From Gorsachius magnificus (Eukaryota; Chordata; Aves; Pelecaniformes; Ardeidae), in assembly GCA_034008185.1 (NCBI GenBank), contig CM067081.1:13701821-13765820 (forward strand): 64,000 nucleotides of DNA, written 5' to 3'. This document shows positions 43,985 to 57,370 of the stretch, piece by piece. Position 1 is the stretch's first letter. The number at the start of each line of letters is the position of its first letter. The notes below the pieces were generated by a model. That model had not been told where the DNA came from. It worked only from the letters and a program-made list of their open reading frames with translations, and ran no database searches. Both the position numbers and the translations under genes were made by a program.

Positions 43985-46080
43985 CATAGAATCATAGAAT
44001 CGTCTAGGTTGGAAAAGACCTTTAAGATCATCACGTGCCACTGTTAACCTAGTACTGCCATCCCACCACTAAACCCTGTCCCTAAGCACCTCATCTGCCC
44101 ATCTTTTAAATACCTCCAGGGATGGGGATTAGACCACCTTCCTGGGCAGCCCATTCCAGAGCCTGACAACGCTTTCTGTGAAGAAATTTTTCCTAATGTC
44201 TAGCCTAAACCTGCCCTGGTGCAACTTCAGACCACTTCCCCTTGTCCTATCATCCATTACCAGAGAGAAGAGACCAACACCCACCTCACTACAACCTCTT
44301 GTCAGGCAGTTGTAGATGGTAATAAGGTCTCCCCTCAGCCTCCTTTTTTCCAGGCTAAACAACCCCCAGTTCCCTCAGCCGCTCCTCATGAGACTTGTGC
44401 TCCAGACCCCTCACCAGCTTCGTTGCCCTTCTCTGGACATGCTCCAGTGTCTCAATGTCCTTTTTGTAGTGAAGGTCCCAAAACTGAACATAGTATTTGA
44501 GGAGTGGCCTCACCAGTGCCCAGTACAGGGGCGCGATCACTGCCCTACTCCTGCTGGCCACACTATTCCTGACACAAGCCAGGATGCCATTGGCCTTCTT
44601 GGCCACCTGGGCACACTGCTGGCTCATACTAAGCCGGCTGTCAGCCAGCACCCCCAGGTCCTTTTCTGCCAGGCAGCTCTCCAGCCACTCTGCCCCAAGC
44701 CTGTAGTGCTGCATGGGGTTGTTGTGACCAAAGTGCAGGACTTGGAGCTTGGCCTTATTGAACCTCATACAGCTGGCCTCAGCCCATCGATCCAGCCTGT
44801 CCAGGTCCCTCTGCAGAGCCTCCTTCCCTCGAGCAGATCGACACTCACACCCAGTTTGGTGTCATCTGCAAACTTACTGAGCATATGATCAATCCCCTGA
44901 TCAAGAACATTGATACACACATGAAACAGAACTGGCCCCAACACCGAGCCCTAGGGAACACCGCTTGTAACCAGCCACCAACTGGATTTAACTCTTCACC
45001 ACAAGTCTCTGGGCTCGGCCATCCGGCCAGTTTTTTACCCAGCGAAGAGTACACCTGTCTAAGCCATGAGCTGCCAGCTTCTCTAGGAGAATGCTGTGGG
45101 AGACAGTGTCAAAGGCCTTGCTGAAGTCCAGGTAGAGAACATCCAGAGCCTTTCCCTCATCCACCAGGTAGGTCACCTGGCCATAGAAGGAAATCAGATT
45201 GTTCAAGCAGGACCTGCCTTGCATGAATCCATGCTGGCTGGGCCTGATCCCCTGGTTGTCCTGCACATACCTGGTGAGCACACTCAGGATGAACCACTCC
45301 ATAATCTTCCCCCATACTGAGTTCAGGCTGACAGGTCTGTAGTTCCCCAGATCCTCCTTCTCGCCCTTCCTGTTGATGTGTGTCACATTGGCAAGCCTCC
45401 AGTCGTCTGGGACCCCCCCGTTAACCAGGACTGCTGTTAAATGATGGAGAGTGGCTTGGCAAGCTTTTCTGCCAGCTCCTTCATCACTCTTGGGTGGATC
45501 CCATCCAGTGCTATAGACTTGTGGGTGTCCAGGTGGCATAGCAGGTCGTAAACTGCTTCCTGATGGATTATGTGGGGTTTATTCCGCTCTCCATCCCTGT
45601 CTTCCAACTTGGGGGGCTGAGTACCCTGGGGATAACTAAACTATTAAAGACTGAGGCAAAGAAGTCATGAAGTGCCTCATCCTTTTCCTCATCTTGGTGG
45701 CAATGTTCCCCCCAACATCCAGTAAAGGATGGAGATTCTCCTTGGCTCTCTTTTTATTGTGAATGCATTTGTGAAAACATTTTTTGTTATGTTTTACAAC
45801 AGTAGTCAGGTTGAGTTCTAGTTGGGTTTTTGCCTTTCTAATTTTCTTTCTGCATGACCTAACAACTTCCCTGTACTCTTCTTGAGTTGCCCGACTCTTC
45901 TTCCAAAAGTGATAAGCTCTCTTTTTTTCCCTGACTCCCAGCAAAAGCTCCCTGTTCAGCCAGGCTGGTTGCCTTCCCCGCTGGTTCATCTTATGGTACA
46001 TGAGGACAGCCTGCTCCTGCACCTTTAAGACTTCCTTGAAGAATGTCCAGCCTTCCTGCACTCCTTTTGTCTGGTAAGTT
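43985..46080 (-). mobile_element. CR1 LINE, about 2.1 kb, 5' truncated
   Basis: The 3' terminal repeat is at the left edge ('catagaatcatagaatcg'). On the - strand, ORF2 pieces in three frames cover the pre-RT region (45636-46061), the RT fingers and palm (44988-45539, with NYRPVSL and the catalytic-region FSKAFDTVSH), the FADD box (44861-44872) and the C-terminal domain (44355-44768, with [14 protein letters not shown]). The frames are separated by small indels and stops. The enzyme normally primes reverse transcription at the genomic target; this copy is dead. It abuts the 5' end of the split CR1 on its left. Confidence 0.92.
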
Positions 46081-47198
46081 CTGCCTGCAGTCCAACTTGA
46101 AACACAACCCCTGTAGAAAAGGGTTCAAATGAGAGTGTCTGTAAGTTTCAGTTTGTAAGCTGTGAATGCTAATGAAAAATCTAAATCATTTTTCTATTGC
46201 TTATCTTACCTGAGTGTTCATTTTATTACTTGCTCAGTTTTTGACCTTATGCTCTTCCTTGTGGACTTCCAGATCACTGGAAAAATTAATTTGTTACTAG
46301 TTTTTATGCCCTTGACAAGCATGTTTACTCTGATTATATATATTATGTTGTTGTAATTCCCTACCCCTCTCAAGATTTAGATTATAAGCTTTGAGAGAGT
46401 GATAGATCAGCTTCTATTCTGCTTATACATCACGAAGCTCATGGAGGTCCAGGTGATGAGGTTTCCCCAGTTATACAATAAAACATTTTTTTCCTAATTG
46501 AATATGACTTTAAGAGTAGAAGGTATAATAAAGGTGATGTAAAATTAGTATTGCATAGACAGGTTATGACTGAATGTGAGAAATAGTAATAAAACTGCTT
46601 CTGATTTGCCATTGGGAAAGGAGAACTCCATACCAAACTGTTATGCAAGGGAATAGAAGGCAGAGGATAATTATAAAAGATATATCTGGCACAATGAATG
46701 ACACATCTTTAATAATAATAATGATCTTGGAGATGTAAAGACCCTGTATTTGAGTGGAGATCTTGAATACTTAAAAATTATTTTTTAAGCAAAGGAGTTT
46801 AAGATAGATATTTTCTATTAAATAACAAAGCAATCATCTTTTTAACACAATTGTTTTACTTAAAAAAGTTTCTTTATTTTAATTTCCAAAGAAAGATTCA
46901 CTATGGCACTAATTCCTCTGTTGCTTTTCACTGACACCAGCAGTAGAATGCCATTTGCCATGAAGACACCTAAAGATTTAATTTTATACGCAAGTTTTAC
47001 TTGTGAACTAAATATCTAAACTTCCACCATAGTAACTGAAGAAGTAGTCAAAGATGTCGATGATATCCAAGGATCAAGTCAGATGCCTGCCAATAGGTAA
47101 GACTTATAGTGTTTCTAGAAGATCAGCTTAAATATCTACCCATGTACACATAAAGGTGAAGAAGGTAAATGGGAACAGTCCACATGGATTTAACAAGG
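46081..47198. other. Unassigned AT-rich sequence
   Basis: No gene recognised. The exact right edge of the CR1 is uncertain by some tens of bases. Confidence 0.55.
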
Positions 47199-47267
47199 AG
47201 GCTGGACTAAAGACCTACCGAGTCCCTTGCAGTCTGAACTACTACATGATCCTATGATTCTATGATT
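47199..47267 (+). mobile_element. CR1 LINE 3' tail, very short
   Basis: 'ggctggactaaagacctacc' followed at the end by 'cctatgattctatgatt' is the last 70 bp of a CR1, with the 3' end to the right. Confidence 0.75.
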
Positions 47268-50200
47268 AAACCCTTTATTTGCAAATAGTATAATTATTCA
47301 AAGACCGTTGCAATGACAATGAAATACACTTCAGAGATTGCTCTTATTGGAGCAGGATCACTGGAATATGATGTCATAGCCCTACTGTCTATAATGCATT
47401 CTATTAATTATAAAGTATAAGATAGTTCCTGCCCAGCAGAGCTGAAAAACATCCAGAAAGAGAAGAAAAAGCAAGACACATTAAGGAAATGAGGAAAATG
47501 AAATTAAAAATCTGAATGACAAAGCAATGATGGAGTTAGAAGCGAAAAACATTGTCTTCACTCCAATTCACATCTAAATAAGTTAAATATTCAGTACCTA
47601 GGGATATTCCACTTAGATCAAAAGAGAAGTATAAATTAGATAATAGACTTACAACTTTAACGCAATATATATACATAAAAAGAACATTTTGGAATAAGCA
47701 CAATAAATCTTTGTGAAATATAAGTGGAAAACTGCAGTCTTAATTAGGTAAGTATAAGAAGTTTGATCATGTTTGCAGCTGATATATCAGGCTGTTCTAT
47801 CATAACCAGGTGAAATAAACAGGCTGCATGTATAATCTTTACTCCAATTTAATTTTGTCTAGTTACTCATTTAATTCCCAGATATGACATGCAGCTGTAA
47901 AACAAGATGACCTAGCAGCTTTTGTGCTTTACAAAACTGGACACAAACAAATTCTAGCAAATTCCCATATGCTGAATGGTTGAAAAATCTCCAAAAGAAT
48001 TTGGTGTTGTAAATTTGTTTCAGGAAAATATTACCCACATTAAGAAACCTTGCTGATGTTTACTCAGTTGAGCACTGATAATTGTAAGTTTTTTTTCAGA
48101 AGAGCTGGTCAGAGTACTAAAGGTTTATATAGTCTCTTACACACTTGCTGAGGGAAAATGTGTTTAAATAGAGACCGGTTCAACTCCACAATAATATTTA
48201 GTCATTCTTAGAAATGGCATTCCATTGAAAAGTGATGATTTATGACAGTGTTTCAGCAACATGGTTAAATTAGTTTGTAAAACGCAGAGTTTTTTAATCT
48301 CCAGTACTTACGACAACAGAAAATGTGAGTGGTTTTCTCTTAACTAAATACATATGGGACAAGAAGACAACAGACGTTCTAGCTAGTCACCTTAAATATG
48401 TAGGACTTAGCAAAAATCCCTAGTAAATTGTCTTTCTGATGGGTGAAACATATAAATCACAGGTTGACAAAATGGCTTACAGAAGTTCTGTGGTCCCTTC
48501 TCCCAGCCTGTGGAAGAACACAATACCTCTGGATTGTCCTAGTTAGCTGTCTGTCTAATCTGTGTTCCTTTTAATGAGAATTTTACAGCCTCTATCAGTT
48601 AGTGCTCAGCTGCACTCTTATACTGAAAGTCCCTCCAAAAAAGATCTCTTCTACTAAAAATTAAGTTGATTATTCTGTCTTGAAAAAACCTGTAGAAAAA
48701 TAAACCTTCATAAGTCTGTAAATGGAAAATTTAATTTCATAAAAGGTTAAATCTCAACATGTCTATAAATGGAAATTCTCAGCATATCCTTTCCTCAGCT
48801 GGAGAAAACTTCTCTGTCAGTGAAACCATCTTTTTCTTTCTCTTATTTTTCTAAAGCTCATAGTTTTATTTCCTATTCTCTCTTGGTCTCTAATCTTGTG
48901 TATGTTTTGTAACATGTTGTGCTTAAAACTTGACACTCTGCTTCCTGAGGTCTGATGCCAGAGGAAACAGAACTAAGAAATCATCTCTGTATTCTTTCAG
49001 TGCTGCTTATTGATCCCTTCCAGGATGGGAGACCAACACTGTCTCTCCTATCCCACATTCATTGATTTATTCCAAGGTTTCACTTAAAATGAAGATTAAT
49101 TATTAATAAAATATTGAATGGTGTAGGATTTAGGACACTTGATTCCTCCTTCAAAATGTGTAAATAAGTAGTACAACTTTTTAAATATGTTTTTTTCAAT
49201 TGGTCTATAACCACATTATTGTAATATGGTCATCTCTACTACATTTCCTATTGAACTCATACTAATCAATGTAAAAATGCTTATCAGAAGATTTTAAAAA
49301 TATTCTAAATTCCTAATTTTCTGTGTCAGTTACCACATCATAGATGGTAATTATGTCTGACAATATGTTTTGATACAAATGTCTGGCAATATATTTATTC
49401 TATTGTCACCTTGTTAATTGTTAAATTCTTACAGATTATTCAGTACTTACCCTGGTATATTTTACAAGCTTCAGAATTAATATGTATACTGTTCTGTTGA
49501 CAAAGGTTTCCTTTCCAAGGAGCTGTACACTGGTTCATCTTCTCTGGTCCTGTGGGAGTTCTTAAAGATAATTGCTAGTGGGTTAGAAATTGATTGACAC
49601 ATTTCTTAAGTAATTTAGTGCAGTGTCTTGCAAACTGTGGCCTGTGGACTATTGGAGGTCTGTAAGACACCAGATAGTAGTCACTGCTTTTATTTATTTG
49701 TTAGACAAAATAGACTGCAAAATCAGAAAAGCATGGGAAAGGAGAAAAACAATTCATCCAGCAACATTTCTATTAATGGCTTAAAAAAAGAGTACATAAA
49801 GAAAATGGGGGAGAAGTCAGAGATAAACAGTCAAAGTTTATGGCTGTTATTAATTGTTTGACTGCAGATGCAAACCATAGTGGCAATACTATGGAAGATG
49901 TGCTATGAATGTTTTTTTCAGAAATATTGGGGGTGTGGGGGGGAAATAACTGTCTTCCAACTATGTTTAGTAGTATTTTTAACAATGATCTACAGGAGAA
50001 AAAAAAAAACATAGTTGAGAAAGTTTATTGATATCAAAAAGATAAAGGAAATAGCAAAAGAAAAGAACTGAACACTGATCTGAAGCAGTATGGATTGCTC
50101 CGAAAAATCCATCAAGTAGTGTGTTTCAGTATGGGCAGTTATAAAGCTATACATCAGGACTTTCTGTTAGCCTTTTTCCATGAAAAAGAACAAAGAGATT

Positions 50201-53200
50201 GCATGGTAGTTCTCAACAGTTTATCACCATTTATTAGAGATGTCAATCAGGTTACACTGGTGTAAATTTTTACTATCAAGTCATACAATTATTTACCTGT
50301 AAAAAGACACTCTGCTTTGCATAACTGCATGAAATTCTCTGAACTGTGCCGTCAAACCATGTGCTAAAAATGGACTGTTCTGATTTAAAAGTCTAAATTA
50401 TAAAAAACAGTACCCAGTAAGAATTAGGTGTTGCTTTTTAGTTTAGAGTATCTCATTGGCCCAGGAAAAAAAGCAGTTTGGGAAAAAATAGACTAGACTT
50501 TTTCAGTTCTTCTACATCTCTGAAGTATTTCAAACACAGTGCACAAAACACATAGAAAGAAACATAACATAACCCTTCCAGAACCCCAGTGAATGATATG
50601 GAAGAACACTGCTGTGTTGGAGTTGTTCTGACCAGAAACCTCTATCTTTTTCTCCCTTATTTCAGCTGTGTTGATTCAAACACAAGGAACTCCACAAACA
50701 CAGTTCTGTAGGAGAGATCTATAAACACCCCTCTGTTAGACAAAACAGATTACTATTGGATAACTCACCAGTGTTTGCTCAGCATAATGTACCGCTTCAT
50801 TTGATTAAACATATCAAATTTAAACAAGGGAGTTCTGAGATGAAGCAGGAGTTGACAATACTCCATTTCCAGAGCTTTAAGATAACAGGGCAAAGAATCT
50901 ACCACATGAAAGAACATTAGAAATCTGTCAGTCATTTATGTGGCTGCCACGTCTCTTCATGGTATGCTGTGGGATTAGATCATTTTTCTTTCAGAGATGT
51001 ATGTACATCTTCAGGTAGTTAGGCTGACACAGGAAAAGGTGCAAGAAGGTAAGATACTGAACAAAGTGCACAACTCTCCTCTCTGCCTGCTTAGCCAAAA
51101 TTCAAATTTAAGCAGAGGAATAAAAAAGAAATGCACACTGCCACTATCACTCAGCTGAGAGAAGACAGAGGCAAACCAGCTTTCCTTGGCAGAAATGGCA
51201 AAGGAAGTAACCCTCCTTCATCCCACATTGCTGGGAAATGTGGAAACGTCAGAGAGCTATAAAGCTGATTTCACGTGGTCAGCCTAGAAAAGCAATTTCC
51301 ATTTCCTTTCCTTTGGTCTCATTATTAATATATTTTCATTAAAGGAGAATCAAGGCTTCTTAAGAGTTTATGCTTACTCCCTCCATGACGTTTCTCCTAA
51401 TATATTTTAAGATTTCAGTTTCTCCCTTAGATTTCTGCCAATATAAAATACATGAATAGCTAATATAGCTGCCAGTGGAATAACTTCATTACTTTTGTTC
51501 TTCTGCCCTTCTTCTCATCTATTTAAAGCTCTAGAAAAAATTATCTTTCTAAATAGACTGTATGTTCTGTTGTATTTTTGAAGGACAATGAAATAACACA
51601 AAAAACTTGGAATGCTCTACCGCATGCTGACCATCCCAAAATGAGAAGTGATGCTGTGCAAAAGACTGCAGGGCTTGAACGCTGAATTCAGACTGTAGAT
51701 TTTGCTCTGAATAATGCCACAAAAATCACTTCCAGTCCATTTTTGAAGCACTCTAACAGCTATAAAAAGAACAGTCTTGGTATACCTGAATCCAAAATAG
51801 CAAAATAACTCTGATTAGATGATGTCTACATTTTCCATGGTGTGTTCTTACTTGAATAGCAATTTTCCAAATAAAGACATCAACAGTTTGGTTTAAGAAC
51901 ACATCCAGAACGTGTCTGGAGGCTGTGTTTTTTGATGGTCCATATTCTATAGAGAAGAGTTCCCAAGTCATTTGAAGATACTGTTTGAGTATACCTAACA
52001 CAGAGATCATTTTGCTTTAATAAGCAGTTAAGCAATTATGGTGTTTTAAACCAACTTAGTAGTGCTAGTTGACTTCTATATAATGGCTTGCATTTTAGAT
52101 AACCCACTGATGAAGATGAAAATCCAGTTTCAGGTTTTTCTTTAGCCTGAGGAGGTTCAGACTCAAAACTTCACAAAAGGGTGAACTAATCACTGTGTCA
52201 TAGATTCAGGTAGGGAAGAAAACCTACTCCATCTGTACCACTCCCCACTGTGAAGCAAAGAGTACAAGTTTCATGGAAGAAAAGAAGGAAAAATGATGGA
52301 GTGTGAACTTAACCTAGTTCAGTCATGCAGCAAAGAGTGGGGTCTCCCAGCTTTAGTATTTGCTTCTGGAAGAATGCATGTATTTTATATTTAATACCCC
52401 TCTTGATCACTTTGATAATAGGATCATTTGGGAAATAGCTCAAGGATATCTCAGTCTTTCTGGACAGACAAAACGTTTTTAATTACAGCTGAGGGAAGAC
52501 TGCATGCCTGCTCTATCTCTTCAGTGAAGAGAAACACATTATTCTGCTTCAGGCTGGTATTATTTGTTTCACTGCCTTAACTTCAGGCAGGAAAAAAAGA
52601 ATATTTTCCTTATGTGATTTGTGTTCAGAAGGAGAACGTTTATCACCAAATATATTCATGATATTGTATTGAAATCAAACATGACAAGATAGTGTGGAAA
52701 GACAGTGAGATTGCTGTAGGCTCTGATCATATCAGGTGTGCTGAGCAGAAACCGCAGTGCACCCAGGCAGAGCATGTGCATTTTCTTGTAGCACTTGGCA
52801 AGGGTGAGGTAACTCTGTTCTTTCCTGGAAATCAAGAAATCCCAAAATATTTCCTTTTAATACCACATGTTTTTCCTAGACTGCGAACCTCAAGTGCCTT
52901 GTAACATGAGAAAACAAGTGCTTAAAGCTAATACTTCGACTCACTCACCTACTCTTTTCCTTAGAATAATACTACCTATTTCTTTCAAAGCACAGCAGAT
53001 CTGATGATCAGATTTCTGGGACAGACTTGTCTTTTTTGTGTGTTTGTGCAGCATCTGACATAGTAAGGAACCAGTCAGTATTTTTGACTTTTCAGCACTA
53101 GTGTATTACAGACTGTTCCATAAAGTTCTATGTCTGTCTTTATTTCTTTCCTATCTGACAACAACAGTAAAAGCATAATCTTGTTGGCCCCTATAGAAAG

Positions 53201-56200
53201 AGAACAACAGAAATGGCTGACAGCTTGTCATAAAATACATCATACTGGAGAATAAAGATGTGAAAAAATATAAACTTTACTGAAGGGAAGTAGTAATAAA
53301 TACCCTGAACAAATTTGCTAGGGAAGTTGAGTTTATCATAACATTTCTTTCTAGAAAATCCTCTGAAGGATGGCATAGAAGAAAGGAATGAGCATAACAA
53401 TAAAATCATTGTCCATGACCTCCTGTTGGCTTTTCCAAACATTATTTCCATAGAATTGTGTTGATATGAGGGGAAAAAAGAACCACATTTACCTTCATTT
53501 TCTGTTTGTTCATTTGAAAGATTTAGAGTTCTGAAGGTATTTATATGGCTGTCTCTTCAATGTGTAAATTTATCCCTTACATCTTGGAAACTGTAATGTT
53601 ACTAAAGGATGAGGAAGCAAAGACATCATGTGCAAAACAGTTGAAATTTTACTAATTAGCATGTACATATATTAAGAAAAACTCATGAAAGTGAACAGAC
53701 TGTTTCATTATCTGAAATTTTCATGTCTAACCTTCTTTGAGATCTATAATGTTTCATGTTAAAATCAGGTTTCTTAGTGATTATCTCCTGTTGAGGGCAG
53801 TCACTACATATGTAAGGTGATTAAAAACTGTTGCTGCAAGACAGATCTTGTTCCTTTTACTTGTGCACCTGGCCTATTGACTGGACATTTCTTCATTTTA
53901 GTAGAAGGCAAGTAGGTTCAAGATGTGTAAGTTGCATATTAAATTACCCACATCTGTACAACATTTAATTCAACAGGAATAAAACTGACCAGATTTTTTT
54001 TTCTCAGATAAAATGCTACTTATATTTCTTACCATTCCGTCGACAAGTTATAGAGAAAAGAAAAATCCAGGGAAAGAAATTAGATAGACATCAGCTGGAC
54101 AGAAAGATTTGTATACAGTAATATCTATATAACTGCACTGCTTAGTTTTCAGAAACAAGTAATAATAGATAATGTGTTACCTGTACATATATTAGCTAAT
54201 GATATTCTGAAGGTCATACAACGGCTCCTCTTTAGCTTGTCATATGACATCTAGGCAAAAGGTATGCAAAGGCAACCAATAAAAATGAGGAATATCTAAT
54301 TAAACAACAGAATTCATTGCTACCTCATTTTACTGTTTCCAATGAATCAGTAAGTTACACAGAAGATTAGGTACATGTGAAAGTGTGAGGTGTATTAGAC
54401 GTGCAAAATCCTCATGCTTCTGCACATACAGCCAGATTTTGCCTGAGGTTAGAAAGAAACTTCTTTTATTTTGAAATTGTTTTATAGAAGAAATTCTTAT
54501 ATGTAAATCATAGGGAAACTTCAGCGTTTCTCTGAAATTTCCAACACCTGACTACTGTTGCAAAATAAACTGGTTGAATCCTTAAAACTCTTTCTGCTCT
54601 GAAAAAGAACATGGTGAAACCAAACTGAAGTGTGCAAGACAGCCACATGCCCATGGGCTAATCCCTATATCTCTGCATGAGATTCAGTAGAGACAAAAAA
54701 TCAGCAGCATTAAAACAACTTTTAAGTTAACAGAGATCCAGGTAGTCTTTGTGTGCTTCCACATAATAGTCAAAACTGCTGCCTGCCTCAAAAGTCATAG
54801 ACATCAACTTAAGAACTTGTAGATTGTTATAAACATGCTTCCTTGATGTGGTACTCTGCTCTGAACAGTGAGATTTTAAAGAGGAAATTACAAACTAACA
54901 TCTAGTGAGGCTGCTGGAAGCAGAATAAAAGTGTCCCATTCACTGCAGAAAAATATTACATTCCAATGAGAAACTTGTAAAACAATCATAGTGATACTTG
55001 AAAACACAGCAAAAATACACAGGAAAAGACAATTTCGAAACTGCAGTGTTACTTGGTGAATATTTCATTAAATGTAAAAGAAAAAAAATCAAGCAAATTG
55101 TCAACAGTTTGAGATATATACAGTCTTTTATATCTTTATACATCTACAGGTTTAACCTGTCAGCTTGCAAGAATGCACCATCCTTTCATCATTATGGTAG
55201 CAAAGAGAGGAGAAGTAACACAAATCAAGATTGCTGACTATTCATAAGAAAATAAAATTGCCAGCTGGATGCCATATGACCATGTTATTGCTATATTACA
55301 ATAGCAAAGAGCTGGTACTAGACAAATATGCTAGGAAAAAAGGGTAAGACAGCCCACAATACAGAAAAGTAAGTCTGTTTTGATTTCTTTTATTTTAGTT
55401 AGTTATAGTGTAGAGTACATGCAGGAGAGATGTTATTAAACACTGCAGACCATTAAAGATGCACATAGGTATAATCATAGATCCCAGAGGCCAGCTGGGT
55501 CTGTTGTGGTGGGTTTATGGTGACAAAAGGGAGATAGCAGGAGAGAATCATTATAGAAGGTCGATAAGCCATACTTGGCCAGTTGTTTTTGTAGTGATTT
55601 ATCTCGGTCTTATTGGACTTTTGGATAAAGTCCTCACTCTTCTCATGCTTGCATTGCTACATAAGGTTTGGCCTCATCCTACTCAAAAGCACCTGTAAAG
55701 CACCTGGGAACAGACTGAAGCAGGCATCAAAACCAGCTGTAAACCCTGTGGCTTCATGACCCCTGACCAAAATTTTCCTCTTCAGGACCTAAATGCGGAA
55801 TGCTCCTGACCTATAGTGGTTTACCACAAAAAAAAAATGCATTAAGCAAGTGTGATTAAGCATCATGTGTAGCTATGTGGCAGCCACTATTTCTCCTCTC
55901 TCTCCAGCTGGGTTGCTCCTTATTGCTGAGCAGTTTTTGCTACTGTCAGATGCAGCTTCCACACCTCTGATCCTCAAGTGAGCCGTTCCTCTTTGGATGT
56001 AAAATTCATTTTTGCTTGCCCTTCTATGGTGGTTTGAGCCATTTCTGGCCTTATGCTACTCTGTATAAATAAGACACTGTTTATCAAGAAGGAAATGATA
56101 AAACTGGTCTATGAACAAGACACCACCCTATCCAGAAACCTACTATTAATTTGCATATGTCAATAAGGGGATTAACATGCCTATGTTGAAGATACAGTCA

Positions 56201-56765
56201 GGCATAGCACCTGAGAGTGTGTGTAGCATAACAGACATAGGCTGAAATGCAGAAAAAAAAAAGTATTTTAAAGTTCAGTTCGGTTGTGAAGAATTACTGA
56301 AAATCAATGCTGGCACTTCAGAGAAAAGCAAAAATTTTTGCCAAAACACAGCAGACTTAGGCATGGAGTTTTTTCTTGCTTCTAGATAGATAATTCTGGA
56401 GATAGTGATTTTACAAAGAGGTAGATAGCTATGAGGTGAGAGTTAACTCTACTTTTCCCCTGGTCTGGTGAAATCCTCTTACATGCTTACTAGGAGATAG
56501 ATTACCATACACAGAAATTTACTGAGACATTTGACTTTTCTAGAGAGGCAAAACTTCATCTATGGGAGCATTGGTGCAGAACATTGTGAAGAATCTTTGT
56601 CTTCCATCTGAGAGTTAAAAGGGATCTCTTTTCTGGTCCTAGCGAAAAACTGGCAAAACTGGGAGTAAATAGATTTGTGTGCATTTGATATCTGAGCTGA
56701 CCACAAGTATTCACTGACATATGGGCCTAGAATATAGGTAAGTATTAAAGCAGAAATATTTACTG
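47268..56765. other. Long unassigned AT-rich stretch, no gene seen
   Basis: About 9.5 kb without supportable genes, young repeats or long open frames. All frames are under about 90 codons and lack domains. It could be intron or intergenic sequence. Confidence 0.6.
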
Positions 56766-56770
56766 GGGGA

Positions 56771-57365
56771 TGTCCTGGTTTCGGCTGGGATAGAGTTAAT
56801 TTTCTTCACAGAAGCTAGCATAGTGCTGTGCTTTGGATTTAGTACCAGAAGAATGTTGATAACACGCTGATGTTTTTAGTTGTTGCCAAGTAGTGCTCAG
56901 ACTGTTCAAGGACTTTTTGAGCTTCTCCTGCTCGGCCAGGTGCATAACAAGCTGGGAGTACAGCACAGCTAGGACCCAAACTGTCCAAAGAGCTATTCCA
57001 TATCATAGAACGTCATGCTCGGGGGGGTTAGTTGGTCGGGCGGTTGCGGGCAGAGTGGTCGCAGCTCGGGCTGTGTGATCGCAGCTCAGGGGGGAGTGAT
57101 CGCTGCTCGGGACGGGCTGGGCATCGGTCGGCGGGTGGTGAGCAATTGCATTGTGCATCATTCGTTTTGTATATTCTGTATATTCTGTTATCATTCTCAT
57201 TATTACTATTATTATTATTTTCTCTTATTAAACTGTCTTTATCTCAGCCCTTGGCTCTAACCTTTTATTTTCTTTCCAATTCTCTCCCCCATCCCACTGA
57301 GGGAGGGGGGGGAGTGAGTGAGCGGCTGCGTGGTGCTTAGTTGCCAGCCGGGTTAAACCACGACA
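56771..57365 (+). mobile_element. Solo ERVL-type LTR
   Basis: 595 bp, TGTCCTGG to CCACGACA, with a perfect GGGGA duplication (56766-56770 and 57366-57370). Length and internal wording match the 5' LTR of the provirus at 9892 very closely, including 'aaccttttattttctttcc', so both belong to one subfamily. Confidence 0.95.
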
Positions 57366-57370
57366 GGGGA

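Noticed and set aside
44316..44888. 190-codon + strand frame
   Set aside because: It is the antisense of the CR1 ORF2 C-terminal region, a well-known by-product of CR1 base composition.
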